From NCBI GenBank assembly GCA_016198625.1, contig JACQIH010000086.1, positions 1 through 8,550 of the forward strand: DNA of 8,550 nucleotides, in the 5' to 3' direction. The notes beneath the pieces are model-generated. The model searched no databases. It was not told the DNA's origin and saw only the letters and a list, made by a program, of their open reading frames with translations. Below are positions 1 to 5,276 of the stretch, one piece after another. Origin of the DNA: Candidatus Aenigmatarchaeota archaeon (lineage in GTDB: Archaea > Aenigmatarchaeota > Aenigmatarchaeia > GW2011-AR5). The number at the start of each line of letters is the position of its first letter. Within the stretch, counting starts at the first letter, position 1. The translations under genes and the position numbers were made by a program.

Positions 1-444
1 ATTGCTGACTCCCTGGATTCGCATTTACATGTATCGCATGAGCGTCTGATTCTGGACAGGCAAGGCGGCTACGGCCATTACGCAAAAATATTCGTTTCGT
101 CCGGTGGCTCGGGTATCTGCGAGACGTCGAAGGAAAATGCCTACTCTATATGGGACAGAAAAAGGACGGAATTCAGGATCAACAGGAAAAAACTGGCACA
201 TCTGCTGAAAGCTGTGCGGGAATCTGAAATTGAGCTTTATAGAGGCATGCGCTTTGTGAATGTGGGAGCAAGCACCTTCATAAGGGCTGAATTATCCGTG
301 GCAACCTCGATTTCAGTCGATATCGTGAAAGCTCTCTACACGTCCGATGTTTCCGGCGAGAGATTTCCGCCATCCTTAAAGAGGCTTGCGGATTACGTGG
401 AAGAAATATCCGATTGCCGTCCTGCTGATTCTACCTTATCTTAA
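1..444 (+). CDS. C-terminal part of an unrecognised protein (5' end outside window)
   Basis: The frame is open from the first base to a TAA stop, giving 147 residues of a gene that begins upstream. An internal GTG at 214 is not needed as a start, because the frame is open and looks coding before it. The visible part is soluble and of mixed charge: a beta-like stretch (HYAKIFVSSGGSGICETS), then a basic segment (WDRKRTEFRINRKKLAHLLK, residues about 56-75), then a helical tail (LKRLADYVEEISDC). There is no membrane segment, signal peptide or catalytic motif that I recognise, so I assign no function. It is convergent with the methionyl-tRNA synthetase gene, and its last 14 bp overlap the end of that gene. 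The overlap leaves no separate terminator. I am fairly sure it is a real gene because nothing else fills the interval, but not at all sure what it does. Confidence 0.72.
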   Translation: MADSLDSHLHVSHERLILDRQGGYGHYAKIFVSSGGSGICETSKENAYSIWDRKRTEFRINRKKLAHLLKAVRESEIELYRGMRFVNVGASTFIRAELSVATSISVDIVKALYTSDVSGERFPPSLKRLADYVEEISDCRPADSTLS

Positions 445-2302
445 TCCCGTCCTTCACTTTCTTCTCCGGCGTCAGCAGCGTCCCGTCGTCGCACGCGAGC
501 AGCATGCCTTCGCTGACCTCGCCCCGCAGCTTCGCCGGCTCGAGGTTCGTCAGGACAACGACCTGCTTGCCGAGAAGCTGTTCCTTCGTATAGCCGATGC
601 CCTTCAGCCCCACGACCAGCTGGCGCACCTCGCCGCCGATATCGACCTTTACCAGGAACAGCTTGTCCGCGTTGGGATGGTCCTTGACATCGAGCACCGT
701 GCCGATGCGCATGTCCATTCTCTGGAAATCCTCGAACTTCACGTATTTTCCTCCTTTCGATAATACTGATTGCGTTTCCGAAAGCTCATCCTTTCTGCTT
801 ATTTCTTCCTCATCAATTTTCTTAAATAGAATCACGGCATCGATATTGGTTCCCGGCTTTAATGCAAAGATATCTATGTCGGACCACTTCGATGATTTCA
901 CGCCAAGCGCCTTGAGCGCCTTCGAAGCTGCTTCGGGCACGTAGGGCTGTAGCAGCAGCGTGATTGTCCGCAGCGCGTTCAGCGACGTGTAGATGCATGT
1001 CGCTGCGTCTTTCTTATCAGCGTCCCATGGCTTCTTCTTCTGGAAATATTTGTTGACCTCGCCGGCAAGGCTCAGTATCTCTTTCAGCGCCAGGTCGATA
1101 CGGTACTGCTCCATGTGCTTCTCCGCGTTTTTCTTCGTTTTCTTCATGAGTTGCGCGATGTATCTCTCGTCGTTGCCGTGCTTTGCCGAAGGCACAGCCC
1201 CGCCGAAATTTGCTTTTGCAAAATGCGTCGCGCGGTAAAACAGGTTGCCGTAGTTGGCTATGAGCTCGTTATTTACGCGGTCAATCAGCGCGTCCTCGGA
1301 GAAGTCGCCGTCCTCGCCGAACGGTATTTCTCTTGCAAGGAAGAACCGCAAATAGTCAGAGGAATATTTCTTCTTGATGTGTACCGGGTCTATGACAGTG
1401 CCGCGGCTCTTGGACATCTTCTCACCGCCGACGTTCACGAAGCCGTGGACAAGCACGGTTTTCGGCAGCGGGATGCCGGCAGAAAGCAGGATGGAACCCC
1501 ATATTACCGTGTGGTGCCATGCGATGTCCTTGCCGATTACATGCACCGCCGGCCAGTATTTCTTGTAGCGCTTCTCAGGGTACCCGATGCTTGACAGGTA
1601 ATTCACCAGCGCGTCGAACCAAACGTACATGACGTGCCTCTTGTCGTCAGGCAGCGGTATGCCCCATTTAAATGTTGTACGAGAAATGCTCAGGTCGTGC
1701 AGTGGTTCTTCTAGCCGCGAGAGTATCTCGTTCCTGCGCGATTCGGGAACGATGAAATCCTTGTTCTTTTTTATGTGAGCGACAAGCCGTTTCTGGTACC
1801 TGCCCATCCTGAAAAAGTAGCTCTCTTCCTTCACTTCTTCCAGGTTTTTCTTGTGCGTCGGGCACTGCCTGTCCGGAGCTTCCGTTTCGGTATAGAACGT
1901 CTCGCATTCAACGCAGTAATTGCCCGTGTAGGTTCCTTTGTATATATCGCCCCGCTTCTTCACCGCCTTGTATATGGCAAGGACCGCCTTTGTATGCCGC
2001 TGCTCCGTCGTGCGGATGAAATCGTCGTAGCTTATGCCAAGCCGCTCGCACAGCTCTTTGAAATGCAGCGACATCTCATCTACGAACTGCTGCGGCGCCT
2101 TGCCCGCGCGCCCGGCGCTGCGCTGCATCTTTATCCCGTGCTCGTCCGTGCCCGTGGAGAAATGGACGTCGAAGCCCTGCAGGCGGCGGAAGCGCGCGAT
2201 TATGTCCGTTGATATCTTCTCGTAGGCGTGGCCGAGGTGCGGCTTGCTTGAAGGGTAATCTATAGCCGTGGAAATGAAGAAGGTTTTTTTGAAGGGAATC
2301 AC
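431..2302 (-). CDS. metG: Methionyl-tRNA synthetase, one-zinc bacterial-type, with fused tRNA-binding domain
   Basis: This cytosolic class I enzyme charges tRNA-Met with methionine using ATP. The 623 residues show a Rossmann catalytic core with the HIGH-type signature HLGH at 22-25, the STGTDEHG segment at 49-56 and VWFDALVNY at 227-235. A zinc knuckle with Cys130, Cys133, Cys147 and His150 follows, then the KMSKS loop at 295-299. The helical anticodon-binding domain has Asn353, Arg357 and Trp426 at the positions that read the CAU anticodon in known enzymes. Residues about 520-623 form an EMAP/Trbp111-type OB-fold tRNA-binding domain (DMRIGTVLDV, HPNADKL, NLEPAKLRG, SEGML). The single CxxC...CxxH knuckle, the YFFRMGRYQ motif and the fused C-terminal domain resemble bacterial enzymes more than the usual archaeal form. 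GTG at 2302 is the only usable in-frame start, because a stop lies eight codons upstream. Confidence 0.96.
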   Translation of the reverse strand: MIPFKKTFFISTAIDYPSSKPHLGHAYEKISTDIIARFRRLQGFDVHFSTGTDEHGIKMQRSAGRAGKAPQQFVDEMSLHFKELCERLGISYDDFIRTTEQRHTKAVLAIYKAVKKRGDIYKGTYTGNYCVECETFYTETEAPDRQCPTHKKNLEEVKEESYFFRMGRYQKRLVAHIKKNKDFIVPESRRNEILSRLEEPLHDLSISRTTFKWGIPLPDDKRHVMYVWFDALVNYLSSIGYPEKRYKKYWPAVHVIGKDIAWHHTVIWGSILLSAGIPLPKTVLVHGFVNVGGEKMSKSRGTVIDPVHIKKKYSSDYLRFFLAREIPFGEDGDFSEDALIDRVNNELIANYGNLFYRATHFAKANFGGAVPSAKHGNDERYIAQLMKKTKKNAEKHMEQYRIDLALKEILSLAGEVNKYFQKKKPWDADKKDAATCIYTSLNALRTITLLLQPYVPEAASKALKALGVKSSKWSDIDIFALKPGTNIDAVILFKKIDEEEISRKDELSETQSVLSKGGKYVKFEDFQRMDMRIGTVLDVKDHPNADKLFLVKVDIGGEVRQLVVGLKGIGYTKEQLLGKQVVVLTNLEPAKLRGEVSEGMLLACDDGTLLTPEKKVKDGIKIR

Positions 2303-2319
2303 CTCAAGGAGAAAAACAT
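2299..2319 (-). other. Possible leader mini-ORF overlapping the metG start
   Basis: Upstream of metG an ATG at 2319 opens a six-residue reading frame (MFFSLR) that ends at TGA 2301-2299. That TGA overlaps the GTG start of metG in the sequence GTGA. The ATG lies about 26 nt downstream of the TTTTTAAAAA TATA-like element, where an archaeal transcript would be expected to begin, so it could be a leaderless mini-cistron coupled to metG. It is equally possible that it is chance. Nothing but position supports translation. Confidence 0.2.
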
Positions 2320-2339
2320 TTCTCCCTTAACTCTCATTC

Positions 2340-2350
2340 TTTTTAAAAAT
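2340..2350 (-). promoter_or_regulatory. Putative TATA box of metG
   Basis: On the minus strand the sequence reads ATTTTTAAAAA. Its centre is about 26 nt from position 2319, which would place the transcription start about 17 nt before the metG GTG codon. A purine-rich, BRE-like stretch lies just upstream of it on the minus strand. This is a consensus match read by eye. Confidence 0.38.
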
Positions 2351-2356
2351 ATCATC
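2348..2356. repeat. 9-bp direct repeat, copy 1 (AATATCATC)
   Basis: AATATCATC occurs here and again at 2369-2377, exactly 21 bp apart, or two helical turns of DNA. This copy adjoins the putative metG TATA box. The spacing would suit a dimeric regulator contacting one face of the helix, but no binding protein is identifiable from the sequence. Confidence 0.4.
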
Positions 2357-2368
2357 TGAACTTCCTCT

Positions 2369-2377
2369 AATATCATC
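2369..2377. repeat. 9-bp direct repeat, copy 2 (AATATCATC)
   Basis: This is the second exact copy of AATATCATC, 21 bp to the right of the first. It lies between the putative TATA boxes of the two divergent genes, so binding here could affect either direction. The repeat is directly visible; its regulatory role is inference. Confidence 0.4.
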
Positions 2378-2387
2378 CAAAGATAAA

Positions 2388-2395
2388 TTTAATAA
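2388..2395 (+). promoter_or_regulatory. Putative TATA box of the winged-helix regulator gene
   Basis: TTTAATAA is preceded by the purine-rich AAAGATAAA, which fits an archaeal BRE plus TATA arrangement. Transcription would be expected to begin near 2415-2420, giving a leader of about 40 nt before the ATG at 2458. Confidence 0.42.
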
Positions 2396-2398
2396 ATG

Positions 2399-2409
2399 TT
2401 GCACTGCAA
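2399..2409. promoter_or_regulatory. Palindrome TTGCACTGCAA, candidate operator
   Basis: The sequence is a 5-bp dyad around a single central base. It lies between the TATA-like box at 2388-2395 and the expected transcription start near 2415-2420. A protein bound there would block RNA polymerase recruitment, which is the usual layout for archaeal repressor sites. The adjacent downstream gene encodes a DNA-binding protein, so autoregulation is a natural but unproven idea. Confidence 0.35.
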
Positions 2410-2432
2410 GTAAATATAGGTGCAGACAATTT

Positions 2433-2447
2433 GACGCCAAAGGCGTC
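2433..2447 (+). promoter_or_regulatory. Perfect inverted repeat GACGCC-AAA-GGCGTC in the leader
   Basis: Two exact 6-bp arms surround a 3-nt loop. In RNA this would form a GC-rich hairpin ending directly against the GGTG ribosome-binding-like sequence at 2448-2451, which precedes the ATG at 2458. As DNA it could instead be a second operator. If the TTG at 2431 were the true start, the arms would be coding sequence, but a perfect dyad in coding sequence would be unusual. Confidence 0.4.
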
Positions 2448-2457
2448 GGTGTATTTT

Positions 2458-2790
2458 ATGGAAGCAAAAAACTCTATATTCGTAGAGATGTTTGGAGAAA
2501 CACCTGCTGTAAAGGTATTGGATTTCTTTCTGGCATTTGAGAGCTTCGACTACTCAAAAAGCCAGGTTTCGGAAGAAACCGGCGTGACCAGAATTACGCT
2601 TGACAAGATATGGAAAGAGCTTGTAAGCCAAAAAATTATAGTCAAGACGAGAACTATAGGCAGGGCGGACATGTACAGGCTGAACAAGGAAAACCCTAAG
2701 GTCAAGGTTCTTCAGGAACTCAGCTTCAAGTTAGCTTCGGCATTTGCAGAAGAAGAAATTGGAAGGATTAAAAAGAAATTGGAAGCGTAG
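2458..2790 (+). CDS. Small winged-helix transcriptional regulator
   Basis: This 110-residue cytosolic protein is predicted to bind DNA. After a short N-terminal segment (MEAKNSIFVEMFG) there is a helix (AVKVLDFFLAF). A helix-turn-helix follows at about residues 30-55 (KSQVSEETGVTRITLDKIW), with a beta wing at about 60-76 (IIVKTRTIGRADMYRLN). The C-terminal half is a charged helix that may mediate dimerisation. The overall form resembles short winged-helix proteins common in archaea, but no ligand or target can be named. I prefer ATG 2458, preceded by GGTG at 2448-2451 with 6-nt spacing. A TTG at 2431, preceded by AGGTG at 2418-2422, would add nine residues. Palindromes upstream suggest it may control itself. 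The hydrolase gene follows 28 nt after its stop, so the two may be co-transcribed. Confidence 0.85.
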   Translation: MEAKNSIFVEMFGETPAVKVLDFFLAFESFDYSKSQVSEETGVTRITLDKIWKELVSQKIIVKTRTIGRADMYRLNKENPKVKVLQELSFKLASAFAEEEIGRIKKKLEA

Positions 2791-2808
2791 AAATTTTTAA
2801 GAATAAAT

Positions 2809-2813
2809 GAGGT
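2809..2813 (+). promoter_or_regulatory. Ribosome-binding site GAGGT that sets the hydrolase start
   Basis: GAGGT sits 5 nt before the ATG at 2819. The alternative in-frame ATG at 2807 overlaps this site and has no comparable sequence before it, so 2819 is the preferred start. Confidence 0.6.
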
Positions 2814-2818
2814 TACAC

Positions 2819-3385
2819 ATGCCCAAAATCGCTTTCCTCATCCACGGCTGGCAGAGCGAGCCGTATTCAGGATGGCGGCCGTGGCTGAAAGCTGAGCTGG
2901 AAAAGCTCGGCTGGAAGGTAATCGTGCCCGCCATGCCGAATCCCGACTACCCGAAGCAGGAAGAATGGGTCGGCCATATCAGGCACCTCGTCAACATGCT
3001 CGGCGGACCGGGCGGGAATTTCTATTTCGTAGGGCACAGCCTGGGCTGCCCGACGGTCCTGCGTTATATCGAGTCCCTTGGAGACGGACAAAAAGTCGGC
3101 GGTGCGGTTCTTGTCGCGGGCGTTGTGGAATATAACGAAATAGCAGAACTGGAAAATTTCTTCCTGGAGCCCTTCGACTGGACGAAAATAAAATCGGGCT
3201 GCAGAAAGTTCGTGGCGATAAACAGCGACAACGACCCTTACATCCCGCTCGAGCACGGCCAAATCCTGAAGGAAGAGCTCGACGCCGAGCTTGTTGTATT
3301 GCCGAAGCAAGGCCACTTCAGCAGCTCGGAAGGCTTCACGGAGCTGCCTGCGGCGCTCGAAGCGCTGCTGAGGATTGCGGAATAG
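2819..3385 (+). CDS. RBBP9/YdeN-type serine hydrolase (alpha/beta hydrolase fold)
   Basis: From ATG 2819 the protein is 188 residues, the normal size for this compact hydrolase family. It begins with a core strand and oxyanion-type turn, IAFLIHGW (4-11). The nucleophile elbow GHSLG gives Ser74, the SDNDPYIP motif gives Asp139 as the likely acid, and the QGHF motif gives His166, completing the triad. The spacing closely parallels human RBBP9 (Ser75, Asp138, His165). There is no signal peptide or membrane segment, so it acts in the cytosol. Substrates of the family are poorly defined, and I infer only ester or amide hydrolysis. It may share a transcript with the regulator gene 28 nt upstream, although a T/A-rich TATA-like stretch at 2793-2800 could give it its own promoter. 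Its stop lies 2 nt from the stop of the opposing gene. Confidence 0.93.
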   Translation: MPKIAFLIHGWQSEPYSGWRPWLKAELEKLGWKVIVPAMPNPDYPKQEEWVGHIRHLVNMLGGPGGNFYFVGHSLGCPTVLRYIESLGDGQKVGGAVLVAGVVEYNEIAELENFFLEPFDWTKIKSGCRKFVAINSDNDPYIPLEHGQILKEELDAELVVLPKQGHFSSSEGFTELPAALEALLRIAE

Positions 3386-3387
3386 AA

Positions 3388-3756
3388 TTATCTGGGGCTG
3401 ATGGACCACGCGTAATTTTTGTCCCCGGATAATAAAGTGCGTCTTGTCCTGAAAGTAACATCCACAGTGTCTCCAATCCTGATTGAGGGATTCCAAGACC
3501 TGTGCGGAACTTTGATTGAATGAGGTATTCCCTCAACGGCTAATTCGTATCCTCCAGGTCTCCAGCCAAGCAAATCGCTTCTGCGGTCATATGGCTCTAT
3601 GGAAAGAACGCGTGCATTGGGAATTCTAACAGGCGGTTTCCCGCGGTCCTTGAGCCATAAAGCTGTGTCTGCAAAAGCCGGGGCGCTCAAAATGCCGAGA
3701 ACAAGGTAAAATACAGCGACTCCCGCATAATTCGCACGCGGCGGTGCAGCGCTCAT
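3388..3756 (-). CDS. Small secreted protein of unknown family
   Basis: This 122-residue protein has a clear signal peptide: Arg7, a hydrophobic core of about residues 11-23 (AGVAVFYLVLGIL) and a cleavage site after SAPAFA at residue 29. The mature part is about 93 residues, basic, rich in Arg, Pro and Trp, apparently all beta strand, and contains no cysteine (for example YELAVEGIPHSIKVPH and TVDVTFRTRR). No C-terminal membrane segment is present, so it should be released or bound to the envelope. I do not recognise the family. The gene is third in a minus-strand run of surface genes and starts 36 nt after the stop of the PGF-pre-PGF protein. It lacks a ribosome-binding site, and a TATA-like TTTTTAT lies about 25 nt before the ATG, so it may be transcribed separately as a leaderless message. 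Confidence 0.82.
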   Translation of the reverse strand: MSAAPPRANYAGVAVFYLVLGILSAPAFADTALWLKDRGKPPVRIPNARVLSIEPYDRRSDLLGWRPGGYELAVEGIPHSIKVPHRSWNPSIRIGDTVDVTFRTRRTLLSGDKNYAWSISPR

Positions 3757-3777
3757 GAATTAGCTATAAAGGCAAAG

Positions 3778-3784
3778 GATAAAA
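3778..3784 (-). promoter_or_regulatory. Putative TATA box for a leaderless transcript of the small secreted gene
   Basis: On the minus strand this reads TTTTTAT, centred about 25 nt before the ATG at 3756. That is the distance at which archaeal transcription would begin at or next to the start codon. The absence of a ribosome-binding site before this ATG agrees. The T-rich tract could instead be the end of the upstream transcript, or serve both functions. Confidence 0.3.
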
Positions 3785-3792
3785 AGCGAGGA

Positions 3793-5259
3793 TTACTTTT
3801 TCCCGTAGCTGTAGGGCTTCTTCTCTATGAAATTCTTGTACACGTAGTAGCCGCCGCCGATTACGACCGCTATCACGACGAGCCACAATATCATGTCCAG
3901 AACGTTGGAAGGCAGCTGGACGCCGCCTGTCGCGTTCTCCGTGACGTTCTGCTGCGCCGCCTGCTGTGCCTGCTCGGCCGCGCCCTCGGCTGTCTTTTCA
4001 CCGCTGATTGCGAACACGCTGAAGCCCGGCAGGGTCGCCCTGTAATAAACGTAAGTCCCGTCGTCGCTCAGCTTCTCTGTCGCCATCTTGTCCCACTGCG
4101 TCGTGTACCTTTGCAGTGAAATTGTATTCTCGTCAATCTTGTTGCCCGTTATCCAGCTCTTCTCGACGCGGAATTCCAGCTTCGCGGCGTTGATGTTCTC
4201 GTCAGAAAGGTTATTCTTCGAGATGCTTATGTAATGATAAACGTTGCCCGGGCCTGCAGGCGTCCCTGAAGGCAGGCTTGCTCTTTCCACTATAACCTCG
4301 ATTGTTCTTGCTATTCCCTTCACGGTTATTTCTATCTTCCTCACGTTGGTCTCGGTCGCGTCGAGATCGATTGATTCTGTGGCGCCGCCCTGGATTACGG
4401 GTATCGTTATGGTCGCCTTGTTGGTGCTGTACATTTTCTTTGTCGTAATACTTCCGCTACCGCTCGATGAGCCGCTTCCGGTGCTCGAGCTGCTGGAGCT
4501 GCTGCTTGTGCACGAGCTGTTGCCCGTGACGGTCATCGAAGCGGCGCTTGAGCTATCTCCCAGGTCAAATGTCACGGTTTTTGTTCCCGTGAAGCATGCG
4601 GACGCGGTGTGCGCAACCGTGATTGAAAGCGTTTTCGTGCTTGACGCGCTTATGGTGGTCCCGGACGAAGTCAGCGGATCGCCCGCGTTCCTGGTAAGGC
4701 CTGACGGCAGATTGACAGTGTAAGACGTCGTCACATCGCTCGTCTGCGGGTTGTTGATATTAATTGTGAGCGAGAATGTCTGCCCCGTCGTAACGGAAGC
4801 GGAGGATGGCGTTGCCGTCACTGTAAGGTCGGAAGGCGAAATAAATTCCAGGATTGTCGATGTTGAATCAACGCTGCCATCGGACGTCGTTCCGCGCGCA
4901 TAGTATGTGTAAGTCCCTGATGTTCCTGCGGTCACCGTGAAGGCTTTTGCCGTGCCGGCACTGAAGCCGCTGTACTGCCCATCTGCCGGGTCATTCACAG
5001 TCAGCGACGGGGTTGAAACCAGAGACAGTGTGCTGACCGTGCAGGAGCTTCCTGTTGTCGTCACTGTAATGCTCACGCTTGTTCCGGTTGTGGCGCGCGA
5101 GGCTGAAGTTGATGTTGAAACATCCGTAAGGCACTGCGTGGCGAACACCGGGAACGAGAATAACGGCAAGGCAAAAAGCAGGGCAATCACTGCTAGAACA
5201 GCAAAGGGGAATAATCTTCCCTTCTCTGTTCTGATTCCGTTTTCAACAATTCTTTTCAT
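3793..5259 (-). CDS. Membrane-anchored envelope protein with PGF-pre-PGF domain
   Basis: From ATG 5259 this is a 488-residue exported protein. It has a signal peptide with a hydrophobic core at residues 17-39 and probable cleavage after FPVFA (40). Two Thr/Ser-rich beta domains follow: about 41-140, with Cys43 and Cys73 as a possible disulfide, and about 143-247, which resembles the CARDB or Ig-like domains of archaeal surface proteins. A serine linker covers 248-270. A PGF-pre-PGF domain covers about 278-420, with its typical FRVEKSWI, the QRYTTQWDKM segment and LPGFSVFAISG. An Ala/Gln-rich linker (421-446) leads to one transmembrane helix (about 453-473) and a Lys-rich cytoplasmic tail. There is no C-terminal PGF sorting signal. 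It most likely stands on the membrane and displays its N-terminal domains outside. It starts 17 nt after the stop of the giant surface protein, so the two are probably one operon. Confidence 0.92.
   Translation of the reverse strand: MKRIVENGIRTEKGRLFPFAVLAVIALLFALPLFSFPVFATQCLTDVSTSTSASRATTGTSVSITVTTTGSSCTVSTLSLVSTPSLTVNDPADGQYSGFSAGTAKAFTVTAGTSGTYTYYARGTTSDGSVDSTSTILEFISPSDLTVTATPSSASVTTGQTFSLTININNPQTSDVTTSYTVNLPSGLTRNAGDPLTSSGTTISASSTKTLSITVAHTASACFTGTKTVTFDLGDSSSAASMTVTGNSSCTSSSSSSSSTGSGSSSGSGSITTKKMYSTNKATITIPVIQGGATESIDLDATETNVRKIEITVKGIARTIEVIVERASLPSGTPAGPGNVYHYISISKNNLSDENINAAKLEFRVEKSWITGNKIDENTISLQRYTTQWDKMATEKLSDDGTYVYYRATLPGFSVFAISGEKTAEGAAEQAQQAAQQNVTENATGGVQLPSNVLDMILWLVVIAVVIGGGYYVYKNFIEKKPYSYGKK
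4450..4518 (-). repeat. Low-complexity serine/glycine linker coding tract
   Basis: The tract encodes residues 248-270 of the PGF-pre-PGF protein, almost entirely Ser with a few Gly and Thr (an eight-serine run and then a GSGSSSGSGS tail). It makes a flexible, hydrophilic spacer between the beta domains and the PGF-pre-PGF domain. Mixed TCN and AGY codons argue against simple triplet slippage as its only origin. Confidence 0.75.
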
Positions 5260-5268
5260 TTGACTTGT

Positions 5269-5274
5269 CTCCTT
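5269..5274 (-). promoter_or_regulatory. Ribosome-binding site AAGGAG that sets the start of the PGF-pre-PGF gene
   Basis: AAGGAG lies 9 nt before the ATG at 5259 and just after the TGA stop (5279-5277) of the upstream gene. It decides the start in favour of 5259. The longer in-frame extension to 5304 would add 15 residues ahead of a normal signal peptide and would overlap the upstream gene. Confidence 0.7.
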
Positions 5275-5276
5275 AA

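Noticed and set aside
2431..2457. TTG start of the winged-helix gene at 2431
   Set aside because: Not excluded, since AGGTG precedes it by 8 nt. However, ATG 2458 has its own GGTG, and the extra codons form a perfect inverted repeat that fits a leader better than coding sequence.
2807..2818. Earlier ATG of the hydrolase at 2807
   Set aside because: The GAGGT ribosome-binding site overlaps this codon and is correctly spaced for ATG 2819, where the family's first strand begins.
2867..3496. Open frame of 209 codons on the minus strand
   Set aside because: It is antisense to the hydrolase, whose catalytic motifs are complete, and it also overlaps the secreted-protein gene in another frame. Its product, rich in Arg, Gln and Phe, resembles no protein I know.
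4450..4518. Serine tract as a phase-variable microsatellite
   Set aside because: The codons are mixed TCN and AGY and not a uniform repeated unit, so slippage is less likely.
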